DNA of 64,000 nt from Zingiber officinale (Eukaryota > Streptophyta > Magnoliopsida > Zingiberales > Zingiberaceae): contig NW_024589857.1 of the NCBI RefSeq assembly GCF_018446385.1, positions 124,001 through 188,000 on the forward strand. The letters are read 5' to 3'. Positions 38,655-49,749 of this stretch are shown one piece after another. The notes below the pieces were generated by a model. That model was given only the letters and a program-made list of their open reading frames with translations. It was not told the origin of the DNA and ran no database searches. The translations under genes and the position numbers were made by a program. How positions within the stretch are numbered: position 1 is the first letter of the stretch; each line of letters begins with the position of its first letter.

Positions 38655-39038
38655 TCAACAAGATGTTGCTAAGGTTAGTTTTAGTTCCTCATTTTCTTCT
38701 TTAAGTTTTATATTTTCAATTTCTAATTTACAAGAATTTTTTGATAATATTTTTATAAACTTAAATAACTGGTCAAGAAGTAGAGACCGTACTTGACTTA
38801 CCTTGTCGATTTCTGATGCTCCCCCTGTAGAGTTGTTTTCCTCTGACGTTGCTCCCCCTTCATTAATGCTTTTGATGCTCATTTCAGAAGAGTTTGTTTC
38901 ATCTTCTTCTTCTTGGTGACTTTCCATCAGCACAAGTCTGGCATAGACTTCGATTTCTGATTCTGATGAAGTTTTGTCCCATGTCGCCTTTAGGTTCTTG
39001 TACCTTTTCTGAGTTGGTCTTTTATCCTTGCTCTTGTC
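38655..39038 (-). pseudogene. Gag C-terminal remnant of the copia derivative
   Basis: The minus-strand frame reads KDKRPTQKRYKNLKATWDKTSSESE, an acidic-Ser segment (QEEEDETNSSEMS) and a coiled coil (LFKFIKILSKNSCKLEIENIKLKEENEELK), the same plan as the Sirevirus Gag C-terminus. The uninterrupted part is 38655-38933. The upstream part of gag lies beyond the solo LTR at 39044. Confidence 0.75.
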
Positions 39039-39043
39039 ATTAT

Positions 39044-40376
39044 TATTGGTGCAGTTTGCACTGACGGTCTAACTCAGGTTTTGATGAATGACAAGTAAGT
39101 GAAGTTAGACTTTGTTGTGATCTAACCACTTGATTAAGTGTGCAGGAAATCTAGCTAGGGCGACGAGCCGACCGAATAGTTGGTACGAAATCCAGCTAGG
39201 TCAACGAGTTGACCGGATAGCTGGTACGAAGTCCAGTTAGGTCGACGGCCCGATCAGATAGCTGGTACAAAATTCAATTAGGTCGACGGGCAGATCGGAT
39301 AGCTAGTATGAAATCCATCTAGGTCGACAGGCCTACCGGATAGCTGGTACGAAGTCCAGCTAGGTCAACGGGTCGACCGGATAGCTGGCACAAAGTTCAG
39401 GCAGGTCGACGAGCTGACCGAATGTCTGGAAAACTGGTAAGTTAAGGTAAGTCACTGGAGGAGAGTGACCAAATGAGGACGCATCCCGATTGAAGGGACA
39501 GTAGGCGTCGGTGTAATTTAGGTCCATTTGGGATTCCTAAGCTGAGACCTTGACTAGTTCCTGGTCTTGGAAGAACAAAAATTAATTACTACTTTGTATT
39601 ATTATTAAATTATCCTAATACTTATTTTGCAGGGTATTTCTGGACAAACATTATTTTGCAGGGCAAAAAGAAAAAAATTGCCTTCAGATGAACATTGTCT
39701 GAAGGCGCCTTCAAGCAGTGAAGGCACCTTCATAGTATTCATAAAAGGCGCCTTCCACAGGATAAAATTTTGACATCACAGTTGATAAGTGTCAGGCTAT
39801 TCGGGATTAAACTTGCCTCATTGGAGGCGCCTTCCATGACTATGGAAGGCGCCTTTCATGCTCTATTTAAGGCTGCTCGCCCAAAGCTTTTTCAGCAACT
39901 GATATACAAGCTTCTGCGTGTCCGATTGAGGTTCCGATTGCTCCAACCTACTGCTGTGACTCTGCTACGATGTTGTTGCACCCGACTACTATCGAGGAAC
40001 CGACCGACACCGAGCCTAAGCTGGCAATCTTTGAAGGTGTTGGGTAACGAACTGTAATTTTCATACTTAATTATTTGCAATAGGACAAGTGCAGGGTGTT
40101 GCACTTGTTCCTTCTTTCTCTGTACTCGATTATCTCTTCCGAAGGTAATTAAAGAGGTTTATAGTGATTACCCATCAATAGGTCTGCGGGACCTGAGTCT
40201 TGGAGTAGGAGTCGTTGAAGGTTCCGAACCAAGTAAATCGACTGTGTCTTCTAGTGTTTACTTTCTTAATTTCCGCTACATTCTTACTTTGATCTTAAAA
40301 ATGAAAAGACGAGTTTTTAAAACCCACGTAATTCACCCCTCTCCCCCCTGCCTCTCACGTGTGTCTCGATCCAATA
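39044..40376 (+). mobile_element. Solo LTR of a third Sirevirus-like family
   Basis: The termini are TATTGG and CCAATA and the flanks repeat ATTAT exactly (39039-39043 and 40377-40381). Inside are about six tandem 41-bp units (39140-39430; core CCAGCTAGGTCGACGGG..GACCGGATAGCTGGTACGAAG) and several GGCGCC-centred palindromes (39695-39855, for example GAAGGCGCCTTC). It ends with the pyrimidine-rich TTCACCCCTCTCCCCCC stretch typical of these LTRs, which sets its sense as plus. Confidence 0.88.
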
Positions 40377-40381
40377 ATTAT

Positions 40382-41193
40382 CCTCGTCCTTCTCTTCAAT
40401 TTTAGCTAGTTGTCTTTCACGTGCCTTTCTTCATTACAATGGTAGCATCTTACCTTTCTTCACGTGTCGTTGCTCTGATACCACTTGTTGGTCCCTTGCG
40501 GCTGATTTGAGGAGGGAAGGGGGGGGGGTGAATAGCTTGAAGTAAGAAAAAAATGAATAACTTTCTTGTAGAAAATAATTCTTCTAATGTACTTACTTTT
40601 AAATCCTTAGAGATGCAATATGCATCTACTAAGATTGACCATTCGGGAGTCCTAGGAAATGTGTTAAGCGTGTAACTTAGTGAATCTTGATTGGTTACCT
40701 TTCCTCCAAGATTCATGAGTCTGGTGATAAGTTCCTTGATCCTTGAGCGGTAGTGTGCGACGATTTTACCTTCTAATTAGAGGTTGCTGATCTAGTTTTG
40801 GAGCAGGTCCCATCTCGTGAATTTTACCTCCAAGGTCCCTTTATGTAATTCCAGGAATTTCTCCTAGAGCTCCTTGGCTGACTCGTAGGCTCGGATCCAG
40901 TTGACTTTTTGTGGCGGTAAAAGGCTCCGCAGATGGAACTTTGCCTTGCCATTTGCCACGAAGTCGACTTGCTCCTTCTCTGTCCATTGATATTCTTCTT
41001 TATCCTTCGGTGCTGCAAAATCATATTTCATAATAATTAATAATTCAAAATCTATTTTAAAAAAATACCTCCATCTTCTTTTTTCCATTTCACGAATTCT
41101 CCTCAAACTTCGATGGGTAGATACTCGGTTCGTTGATCTCTTATGCTTCGGTCGACGGTTAGTTCTTTTGAAGCAGTTGGGCTCTGCTACCAC
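40382..41193 (-). pseudogene. Gag N-terminal remnant of the copia derivative
   Basis: On the minus strand the Gag reads MEKRRWRYFFKIDFELLIIMKYDF, AAPKDKEEYQWTEKEQVDF, NWIRAYESAKEL, EKFLELHKGTLEVKFTRWDLLQN, LITRLMNLGGKVTNQDSLSYTLN and DLKVSTLEELF, the UBN2-type copia Gag. Stops occur near 40866, 40792 and 40770. At about 40486-40550 a stretch resembling an LTR end plus primer-binding site interrupts it, followed by a degraded zinc knuckle (CYHCNEERHVKDN). Confidence 0.78.
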
Positions 41194-41194
41194 T

Positions 41195-42091
41195 TGTTGG
41201 CTCCTTGTGGCCGGCTAGTCGGGGGTGAACAGCTTGAAGTAAATAAAAATGAACACTTTTCTCGATTTATAGTTTTATCAATATAAACACTTGTACAAAA
41301 AAGGAAATAACAAGCAAATTAACAAGAGAAAGAGACAGAGATTTTACTTGGTTTGCAATTAAAAGATTGTTAATCCAAGACGTTGAAAGCTCACTAAAGT
41401 CTCCTTTAGACGGAGAAACCTCTTACAACAGTTAAAGTACTCAATTACAAAGCTAAACTGAAAGTAGAACGTGTACAAGTGTTGTGTTTAACTACTGAAT
41501 CATGGTTGTATTTATAGCCCCGATCGTGGTACTTAGAAGGGTTCCAGGCGCCTGGATGTGGATAAACTTTATTGACGTCACAACGGATCGTGTCACAACA
41601 GATCTGGATAAAATCTCTGGTCCAACCGCCTGAAAGGGTTCCAGGCGCCCGGACCGCTTTCGTACAGGGATGCGTTGCCAAGACACCCCAGCTGGACCAA
41701 GTTGGTCTGGGGCGCCAGTCAACTTGAAGTTGACTTTTTGTCCAGGTCTTTCGCTCCGATGCTGCTCTCTTGGATGATTTCAACTGTCCGGAATAGGGCT
41801 CACCCGAACTCATTTCCATCCTTCTCGAGTAACATTCCGCTCCGACTTCTCGTCCCTTGAAAACGTCACGCGCCTCCTTCTCATCTGCTAGTGTACTCTT
41901 TCGTAGCGCCTCGTCTCTCGGATGCACTGAGTCTATCGATTCTCTCTCATACTGTCCTTCTCGCTATCTGCATCTTTTGATTGACCTCCTATGCTCCTAA
42001 GTTCCTGCACACTTAGACACCAGGCATCAAACCACAATAGGACCTAACTTAACTTAGTTGATCACATCAAAACTACCACGGAGTACTTACA
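41195..42091 (-). repeat. Copia-derivative LTR (5' on its own strand) and primer-binding site
   Basis: On the minus strand it runs from TGTAAGTACTCC to GGAGCCAACA, followed by AGTGGTAGCAGAGC, a tRNA-Met-type primer-binding site with one change. It contains CCAGGCGCCTGG-type palindromes near 41545 and 41640. Confidence 0.83.
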
Positions 42092-42104
42092 CTGGTTCCT
42101 ATCA

Positions 42105-43127
42105 CTTTATCAACAAATAGATCAACAAGAGGCAGTCTGAAAGAGCACTTGGACATACTGACATCTAAGAGCATCGAACCTCCCTGTCCACTCCACCTAC
42201 CATCTACGATCATGAACATCTCTACTAGCGAGTCAAATTTGCTCAAGCTATGCTTAAAGAGTGATGCAAAGTTCGAAGGCGGTCAAGGTATTGAGACAGC
42301 GTAGAAGCCATGGAAGATGAGGAGGAGCAAACTCCGAGAATCAAAGAGGACGCAAGGAGAGAATTAGGATAACCGCGCAAGCAATCATGGTGAATTGGAT
42401 CAGGTCGAGTTTTGGGATTGTTTCACTTGAACCAAGTCGTAGCCTGGTCTGGCCAACCGAGAAATGACCCAATGAATTAGTAAAAATGGTAAATCACCGA
42501 ACCACCTATTTAAAATTTCTAAATAATCAAATTACATATCTAATAAGTTTCAAAATTACCAAATGATACATCTCATACTTATTTTATCTTTTTTTTACTA
42601 TACCAAATCGATTACTACAGTGTAGCAATTGATTCAGAATATTGTTCATCAACGTAGTAAAGATTGATTGTCATAACGTAACAATAGTTTTTTTTTTAAT
42701 GATTGATTTTAAAAAAAAACACTGCTCGAAACATAGTGTTTCAAATTTATGTTCAAGGGTGATCCTGTTTGAAAGCTGTGGAGATAACGCGCTAGGAAAG
42801 ATGGCACTGCTATTGACCTAGAGAAGACTTCGCTAGGGAGAGACGATGACACCTCACACTCCTTTTGGCTCCTCTCTGTGCACACTCGAAAGAGTCAACA
42901 GAACATTAGGGCAAAAAATATGGAAGGGATCCCTGGCGTAGGCCCTCCGACGCTCAAGTCAGTAGTAAAACTGAGTGAGTGTAGCAAAGATTAATGTTAT
43001 GCAATAGTATGTCAATCGTCTCTCACTAGCAGAGGGAACCCCTTCTTTTTATATCACCTCTCATAACTCCGCAATAATGAGGTGACAATGAATATTCAGT
43101 GTGATGTCGGATAATGAAAGGTGTACA
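42105..43127. other. Intergenic and degenerate repeat DNA right of the chromovirus
   Basis: No gene is supported. 42107-42160 is an inverted relative of 16285-16335. 42765-43127 has the look of old LTR sequence, but no pair of ends was found. Confidence 0.4.
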
Positions 43128-45385
43128 TGCTGGAATTTATATGGTTATCCTCTGAAGAATCTTCTGTTATATGTATATAAACAGTCTCGTGTAACCTCCA
43201 TAGCAATGATAGAAGTTGTATAGTCACATTCATAAAATCTATAGTCACTACTTATAGTGTGTGTTGTTGATTATAGAAGGAAATTGTGTCCTATAAATCT
43301 AGGTTGATAATGTCCCCAAGAGGAGCTCATAAGGATTGTCATGTTAAACCCTACAAGTGGATTTAGTTCAACACGACAATAAGGTTGAGTTGTATTACTC
43401 TTGGACTAAGATATTAATTAAAGAGAGTTGTCAGTAACTCATTTAATTAGTGGACATTCGACATCTTAAACACAGGGAGACTAACACACTCATAATAAGA
43501 AGGAACCCAAAATATAATTTGGGATTGGTGTGGTAGTTCAATAATAATTCTTTAGTGGTATGAATTATTATTGATGAAATTAAGTTGAGTGTACGGGGCG
43601 AACACGGGAAGCTTAATTTCATCAGAAGATCAAAATCAATTCCTCCTCTCGGTCCCTAGCGTAGCCTCTTGTATTTAGAGAATTATACCCACTACATACC
43701 CACTTCCTACCCACTCTTAGGTGGCCGGCCAAGCAAGCTTGGAGCCAAAGCTTGGGTCGGCCAAAGCCAAGGGATTGAGCCAAGATTAATGGTCGACCCT
43801 AGCTTGGAGTCCAAGCTAGGTGTGGCCGACCACATATAAAATAAAAGGGATTTTATTTAAAATCTTTTCTTATATGGATATCATGATTTTAAAAGAGAGA
43901 GTTTAAAATTTAAATCTTTCCTTTTATAGCTTTCTACAAAAGATTAAGTGAAAGATTTGATATCTTTCCTTATTTGTAGTTAAAATGAAGATTTTAATTT
44001 TTGATAAAACTTTACTTTTTGTAACCATGTTCATGATTTAAAAAGAGAGTTTTTAAAATTAAATATTTCCTTTTATAAGTTTCTACAAAAGATTAAGAAA
44101 AGATTTGATATCTTTCCTTATTTGTAGATTGAAAAGATGATTTTAATTTTAGAGAAAACTTCCCTTTTTGGAAATCATCCACATGTTTCGATATAAAGAT
44201 TTTAATTTATAAAATTTCCTTTTATAACCAACCATGAAGGGAAAAATTATTAGAGAAATTTTTATTAAAAATTTCGGAAGCAAATTAGGAAGTTTTAATT
44301 CTTGTGTTATTAAAACTTTCCTTGCTTGGAGCTATAAGGTGACCGACCATAATGATTTAAGAAAAGGAAATTGATTTTAATCAATTAAATTTTCCTTTTC
44401 ATGGCAAAGAAAATAAGGAAGTTTTTATTTAAATTTTCTTTATTTGCCAAGACCAAGGATTATAAAAGAGAGGGAGGGGTGCCTTCATGAGAGAGAACTC
44501 TATTCTATTTTCCTCTCCTCTTTTCCTTGGTGGTGGCCGGCCATAAGTTCCTTGCTCTTCTCCTTTTCTCTTCCTCCTTGGTGGCCGACGACATCAACAC
44601 AAGAGGAGTCCTTAGTGGCCGGTTCTAGCTAGAAGAAGAAGGAGAGAAAGGAGGCTTTGTTTCTAGCATCCCTTGGAGCTTGGTGGTGGTGGTCGAAACT
44701 CTTCATCTCAAGGAGAGGTGCTTGGCCGAAACTTGCAAGAAAGGAAAAAGAAGGTGTTGGTGGTTCTCATCTCGGTAGATCGTTGCCCACACAACGTCTG
44801 AGATAAGAAGAGGAATACGGTAGAATATCAAGAGGTTATTGCTTACAAAGAAAGCTATAACTAGTAATTGTTTTCCACATCATACTAGTTTTCTTTGTAT
44901 GAACTCCAAACACAAGAGGCTAGAGATTCTAGATTTTCGGATTTGTAATTCGAAGTTGTGTTTCTTTTATTTTATTTGTCAATCTTGTGATTCGATTGTT
45001 CCTTTTGGTTAAACATAAGGTTATATAAGAAAATTAAATATTGAATTTCATTAAGAGGCTTTGTCGAGGCAGTGGTGGATGTTCCCATACCCAAGAAGGC
45101 CAAGTGCCTCACCATGTTTGACCTGGGAGCCGATTTCCAAAATAAATATTTAATTAAATTTGTAACCTAGGTGGATTTGGATCTATAATGTTAAGTATCG
45201 TTTGCAATCCAAGTCTAAACCACTAAGAACAGATAAGTTAAATTTGAAATCAATAATGTTAAGTTCCGTTTGCAATTCCGAATTTAATTTCTAAAGAACA
45301 CAATAGGTTGTTAGGAAAGGTTCGACACTTGTACAAAAAATTTTGTACAATGGAACCGGTATGATCTTCCTAGGACCAACCAACA
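43128..45385 (+). mobile_element. Possible old copia-type solo LTR, about 2.26 kb
   Basis: The candidate ends are TGCTGG (43128) and CCAACA (45385), near-matching inverted termini. The last 80 bp (TTGTACAATGGAACCGG..TTCCTAGGACCAACCAACA) resemble LTR ends of plant copia elements, in my judgement. It contains a twofold tandem repeat (43880-44170) and duplicated GTTTGCAAT segments near 45200 and 45260. The flanks GTACA and TGAAT do not form a duplication, and no primer-binding site follows, so the call is tentative. Confidence 0.35.
43880..44170. repeat. Twofold tandem repeat, units of about 150-160 bp
   Basis: Two diverged copies share in order GATTTAAAAGAGAGAGTTT, CTTTCCTTTTATA, TTTCTACAAAAGATTAAG, GATTTGATATCTTTCCTTA and TTTGTAG. 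A shorter third relative follows near 44190-44230. Confidence 0.65.
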
Positions 45386-45923
45386 TGAATCACCAGGTCC
45401 TTCAAGTTCTATCAGTTTATTTGTCGATCGTCCTTATATTAAAGTTCTTAGCGTTGGGTGCAGAGTGAAGTCCTGTTAAGAGTGACATGCTGGCTTCCAC
45501 CTCTCTTTGACTTTGACTACCACCTCACTTTGACTTTGACCGCCACGTTATACCTGGGACTGCTCGTAACATCCCATATCAATGGGCACGGATATAATCA
45601 GTAGAATTAGACGAACATATAAGACTTGATTTCATATCATTCCAAGCTCTCTATATTCATTAACTGATTTTAACTACGTCCTCAAATATCACTTTGACAC
45701 GTTACTATCAATAATTTTTTAAACACATTTAATGAAGGTGTGGTTGTAGGACTATGAACAATAACTTTAATAGATAGTTGCATTGTAACAATTGATTATT
45801 TTTTAAAAAAATATATATATTTAGGTTTAAAAAATTATTACTCTTAATTTAATATGTCAAATTGATATTTAAGGGTATCAATATAATCAAGAAAAACTAG
45901 ATAAATATATATGATCTAGTTCC
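45386..45923. other. Repeat-derived DNA left of the second Sirevirus-like element
   Basis: 45640-45910 belongs to the same AT-rich foldback family that fills 56.2-60.9 kb (shared CTCAAATATCA, ATTTTTTAAACAC and TATTTAAGGGTATCAATATAATCA landmarks). The element at 45924 inserted into this copy. Confidence 0.5.
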
Positions 45924-47350
45924 TATTGGTACAGGAAGTACCAGACGATCGAACCTGAGTTTGATTATGTCAAAGGATCTAAAATTAAGTTATCTTGTGA
46001 TCTAACAAGGTTGATTAAGTTTGTAGAAAAGTCCTAAGTCATCTTAGGCAAAAGTCCTAGTGGTTTCTAGGCAGGTGGAAAACCCTAGGGGAAGGTAATC
46101 CTAGGTCTTAGGGAGAGGTAACCCTAGGTCCTAGGGGGCGGTAATCCTAGATGTGGTTAGGCATATGGAAAACTCTAGAGGATGGTAACCCTAGGTCCTA
46201 GGGGGTGGTAACCCTAGGTTATAGAAAATCCAAGAGGGAGGTAACCCTAGGTCTTAAGGGTGATAACCCTAGGTTATGGAAAACTCTAGGGGGAGGTTAC
46301 CCTAGATCCTAGGGGGTGGTAACCCTAAGCAGAAAGTCTGGACGGATCATACAGCGAACGTCCAGCGGAAAGTCCAGTCGGTTTGGAGGACTAGTATGGC
46401 AACAGGTAATCTCTCCTGAGAGTAGTATATGAGGATGTGTTCCCCGTTGAGGGAACAGTAGGTGTCGATTCGACCTAGGGTTTTCGAAGGAAATTTGAAG
46501 TCAGAACCGGACAGTCCAAAGGCTGTCAAGTTATTGATTTATATATTATTTGTTATTTTGTCTAACTCTGTTTTACATGAAACTAACAGTTTTACAGGAT
46601 CAGTCTTAGCCTTGATCGGTCGACCGAACCTCCAAAGCAAATAGATAGATTTCCAACCAGATGAATGAGTTCGACCGAAGGATTAGTCGATCGAACCTGG
46701 GGTTCGGTCGACCGAACAGTGGATATATTGTGACTGAAATCAGACTGAATTAATCGGATCAGACCAGATAAGCCAACGAGAATAGTGGGATCAGTCGACT
46801 GAACGACGAGACCAGTCAACCGAACGAGGACTCATCCGAAGCTGAATCTGGATAGGAAGACAGATCGATTCAGGCATGATCGATCGACCGAACCAAGGGA
46901 TCAATCGGCCGATCAACGATGAGTTAAACATGATCTCAAGATCAGTGGATCTGGATCAGGCCTAGCTTGGCTATTTAAGGAGGGCTTGACCATTTACTTC
47001 AACAACACAATTTCCGATATCAAGAACGAATAACTGCTGCTTTCTTAAATGTTGCTCAGACAACCGACGAAAGACTTCTAATTCTATTGTTGTCAGTAAC
47101 TTTGTTATATTGTACTTCAAGTTTTGTAATCTTTATTAGAACTATTAGTGATTGCCCACCGAAAGCGATCAACGATCGTGAGCCTTGGAGTAGGAGTCGT
47201 CACAGGTTCCGAACCAAGTAAAAGAAATTGTGTTAGCATTGATTTTGTCTTGTTCTTTATTCCACTGCATTACTCTGTGTTTTTCGAGATGAACAAATTA
47301 AGCATGAGTGTTATTCACCCCCCCCCCTCTAGCACATCATCGATCCTACA
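45924..47350 (+). repeat. 5' LTR of the gag-only element
   Basis: This 1,427-bp LTR begins TATTGGTACAGG (the 3' LTR has TGTTGGTGCAGG) and ends CGATCCTACA. It holds tandem units around AACCCTAGGTCCTAGGGGG (46060-46330), then a zone of GGTCGACCGAAC-type dyads (46615-46910), and ends with a run of ten C in TTCACCCCCCCCCC. The primer-binding site TGGTATTAGAGC (47353-47364) has one change. Confidence 0.87.
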
Positions 47351-47611
47351 ATTGGTATTAGAGCAAGACCTTTCGTTTTTTCCCTCCAAAATTATTTTTA
47401 AAAAAATTATTTTCATCTTTTCACCATTGGTGAGTACTAGCAAAATATCACAATTACCAAAATTTATAATAGTATTTTTTATTTTATTAATATTTTTTTT
47501 TTTCAAAATTAGTAAATTGCTAGTTTTATTTTTCTCCCGCACTACTAATCCAAGACCAAGTCTTAGAACATTTATTTTTTTTTTCTTTTTGTATGCGAGA
47601 TTTTCTTCTAC

Positions 47612-48164
47612 AATGCCACACTAAGAAGGCTACAACACTACACGTCTGCCCCTATTCTCTGAAGAAGATTTCAGCTATTGGAAGAGTCGAATGGAGTATT
47701 ATCTGAAGACCGAGATAAAGATGTGGATAATCATCCAAACCAGTCTTGCACTTCCACTCGACAGCGCTGGCAAACTAGTATCATGTGAAAAATGGGATAC
47801 AAGTCTAATGAAGAAAATCGAGGCTGACGCCAAGGTGACTCGAGCCCTACAATACAGCCCGACAAAAGAAGAGTTGAACCAGGTTGACCCCTTTAACAGC
47901 GCAAAGGAGTTGTGGAATAAACTAATCGAGCTGCACGAGGGTACTTCCAACACAAAGGTAAGCAAATGAGATTTAATATTAAATAAATTATATAATATAA
48001 AAATGTAGGAAGGTGAGTTAGCGAACCAACTACATGCTTGCATATAAGATCTTTTGAACGGACTCCACGCGATTGGACAGAAAGTGGAGAACCGCGACGT
48101 CATAAGGTACGCACTGAACGCTTTTTCGAGGAACACCTTGTGAGCATCAATGGTAGATGCTTAC
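47612..48164 (+). pseudogene. Gag N-terminal remnant of the gag-only element
   Basis: The frame reads SEEDFSYWKSRMEYYLKTEIKMW, ADAKVTRALQYSPTKEELNQVDPF and NSAKELWNKLIELHEGTSNTKVSK, matching the Sirevirus Gag at 21.7 kb domain for domain. It has stops near 47622, 47967 and 48040 and resumes with VENRDVIRYALNAFSRNTL and SMVDAY, where the solo LTR at 48165 splits it. The longest open part is 47691-47969. Confidence 0.8.
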
Positions 48165-49749
48165 TGTTGGGATCGATGTGTCCGCTAAAGGGGGGGTGAA
48201 TAACATTTCGTCTCGCTTACATCGGTTTGCTTCGTCTTGTTGTTGTGCAGCGGAATACTCGAAGACAAACACTCACAATGCTAATACCTAGGGTTTACTT
48301 GGTATCCACCTCAAGATATGATGACTAATCCAAGGATCCACACACGAAGCTATCTCCACTAATGAAACACTCCTTCTCGATCACAGCCGGAGGCGGAGAA
48401 GCCTCATACAAACTCACACAACAACACAAACAAAAATACAAGAAGAGAGTACAAGATACAAATGAAAACACTACTTCTTCTTGCTTACTTATTGCTTGTT
48501 GTTGCCTCTTGAACGTTGAGAGAACACTCCCAAGAGCCTTCAAGGACTGGCAGTGAAGATCGGAGAAAGTCGTTGAAGATCGCTGTAAGCTCGCGGGAAA
48601 GAAATCGCAAAGATTTGCGAAGAAAACGCTCCGCAACGGCTATATCCTGTGCTCCCAATCGATTGAAATCAACCCCAATCGATTGTCACGTCAGCTCCGC
48701 ACAATCTCATCCATCCATCACCTGCATCATGTGCAACGGTCACTTCCCAATCGATCGACTGATCGATTGGGACTGCGTGAATCGATCGCCCGATCAATTC
48801 AGCGCCTTTCTGTGCTCTCACGTCCACGTAAGAGCTTCTGCTGCCCAATCGATCAACCGATCGATTGGCAGCTCCCAATCGATCGCCCGATCGATTGGGA
48901 AAGTCTCTGTGCTCATGATTTCACATCCCAATCGATCGACCGATCAATTGGGCCTTCCCACAATCGCAGCACGGTCCAAATCGATCGATCGATTTGGACC
49001 CTGTACAATCGATCGTCCGATCAATTGAACACTTTGAACTTGACTCAAACTCAAGTCCAAAGTCCGAAACCCAACTTCCGGTCAACCGTGACCTGTTGGG
49101 TCTCCATGCCTAGCATTTGGCCACACCCGACCAACCTCGAAGTAGCCTTCTAGCCTCCTCCATCAACCTTACGTCCCTCGGATATCTCCCCATCCTTCAC
49201 GCCTTGCCTTCAGGACTCAGGAGCTTCCTTTGGCCTCATCCTAGTTGTTGGGTCTTCCTTGCCAAATCATACCAGGACTTACCTTGCTAAGACCATATGC
49301 TTGGACTTACACCCTTTGCTAAGATCACACTTGGACTTTCCAAATACCTGGCTCCTCTCCAGGACTTTCTCATTTGCCAAGATCACACTTGGGCTTTCCA
49401 ACTGCCTGGCTCCTCACCAGGACTTTCCACTTGCCTGGCTCTGATCACTAGGACTTTCCAATTGTCAGGCTCCTCACCAGTATTTTCTCTTGCCTAGCTC
49501 CTCACTAGAACTTTCCAAATGCCTAACATCCAGTTAGGACTTTCCCAGTCAAGTCTCCTGTCAACTTTGACCTATTTGACTTGTATTCTCATCAACCTGG
49601 TCAACCCTTTGACCATCTCCATAACCGGACGATTGCTCCAGCAATCTCCTTATATTGTCAAACATTAAAACTCAAATCTCGACTCAAGTTTGACTCAACT
49701 CAAGCTTAGTCAAACTGGTCAACCTTGACCTAGGAAAATTGCCCTAACA
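48165..49749 (-). mobile_element. Solo LTR of a fourth Sirevirus-like family
   Basis: The ends are TGTTGG (48165) and CCTAACA (49749); the flanks repeat CTTAC exactly (48160-48164 and 49750-49754). By comparison with the other LTRs its sense is minus: the ATTCACCCCCCCTTTAG end lies at the left. It contains a cluster of CAATCGATCG-type dyads (48655-49030) and a tandem hairpin-repeat zone (49340-49545; GCCTGGCTCCTCACCAGGAC units). There is no internal region. Confidence 0.92.

Larger units (their letters stand above)
36966..42091 (-). mobile_element. Minus-strand copia derivative inserted in the chromovirus 3' LTR
   Basis: Two LTRs flank a short internal region read on the minus strand: LTR at 41195-42091, primer-binding site at about 41184-41195, gag fragments, and the downstream LTR at 36966-37892. 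No RT or integrase is present, so the element lacks pol. The flanks CGGGT (36961-36965) and CTGGT (42092-42096) are a 5-bp duplication with one mismatch. It lies inside the chromovirus LTR because the two flanks join to give the expected LTR end. It contains a second-level solo LTR at 39044-40376. Confidence 0.85.
16704..42104 (+). mobile_element. Ty3/gypsy chromovirus, degenerate, carrying nested insertions
   Basis: This is one retrotransposon interrupted by three first-level insertions (19473-31652, 32966-36031, 36966-42091); without them it is about 5.0 kb. The LTRs begin TGATAGGAT and end CCTATCA. The outer flanks are CTTTG (16699-16703) and CTTTA (42105-42109), a 5-bp duplication with one mismatch. 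Domain order on the plus strand is gag, protease, reverse transcriptase, RNase H, integrase and chromodomain, which defines a chromovirus. Every domain carries stops, frameshifts or changed catalytic residues, so the element is inactive. It is the oldest layer of the nest. Confidence 0.93.

Noticed and set aside
47148-47624. 158-codon ORF at the LTR end of the gag-only element
   Set aside because: It crosses the LTR boundary and primer-binding site and is a Phe/Ser-rich low-complexity translation.
48516-49153. Plus-strand ORFs rich in NRSIDR repeats in the solo LTR
   Set aside because: They are translations of the ATCGATCG dyads in an LTR whose sense strand is minus.
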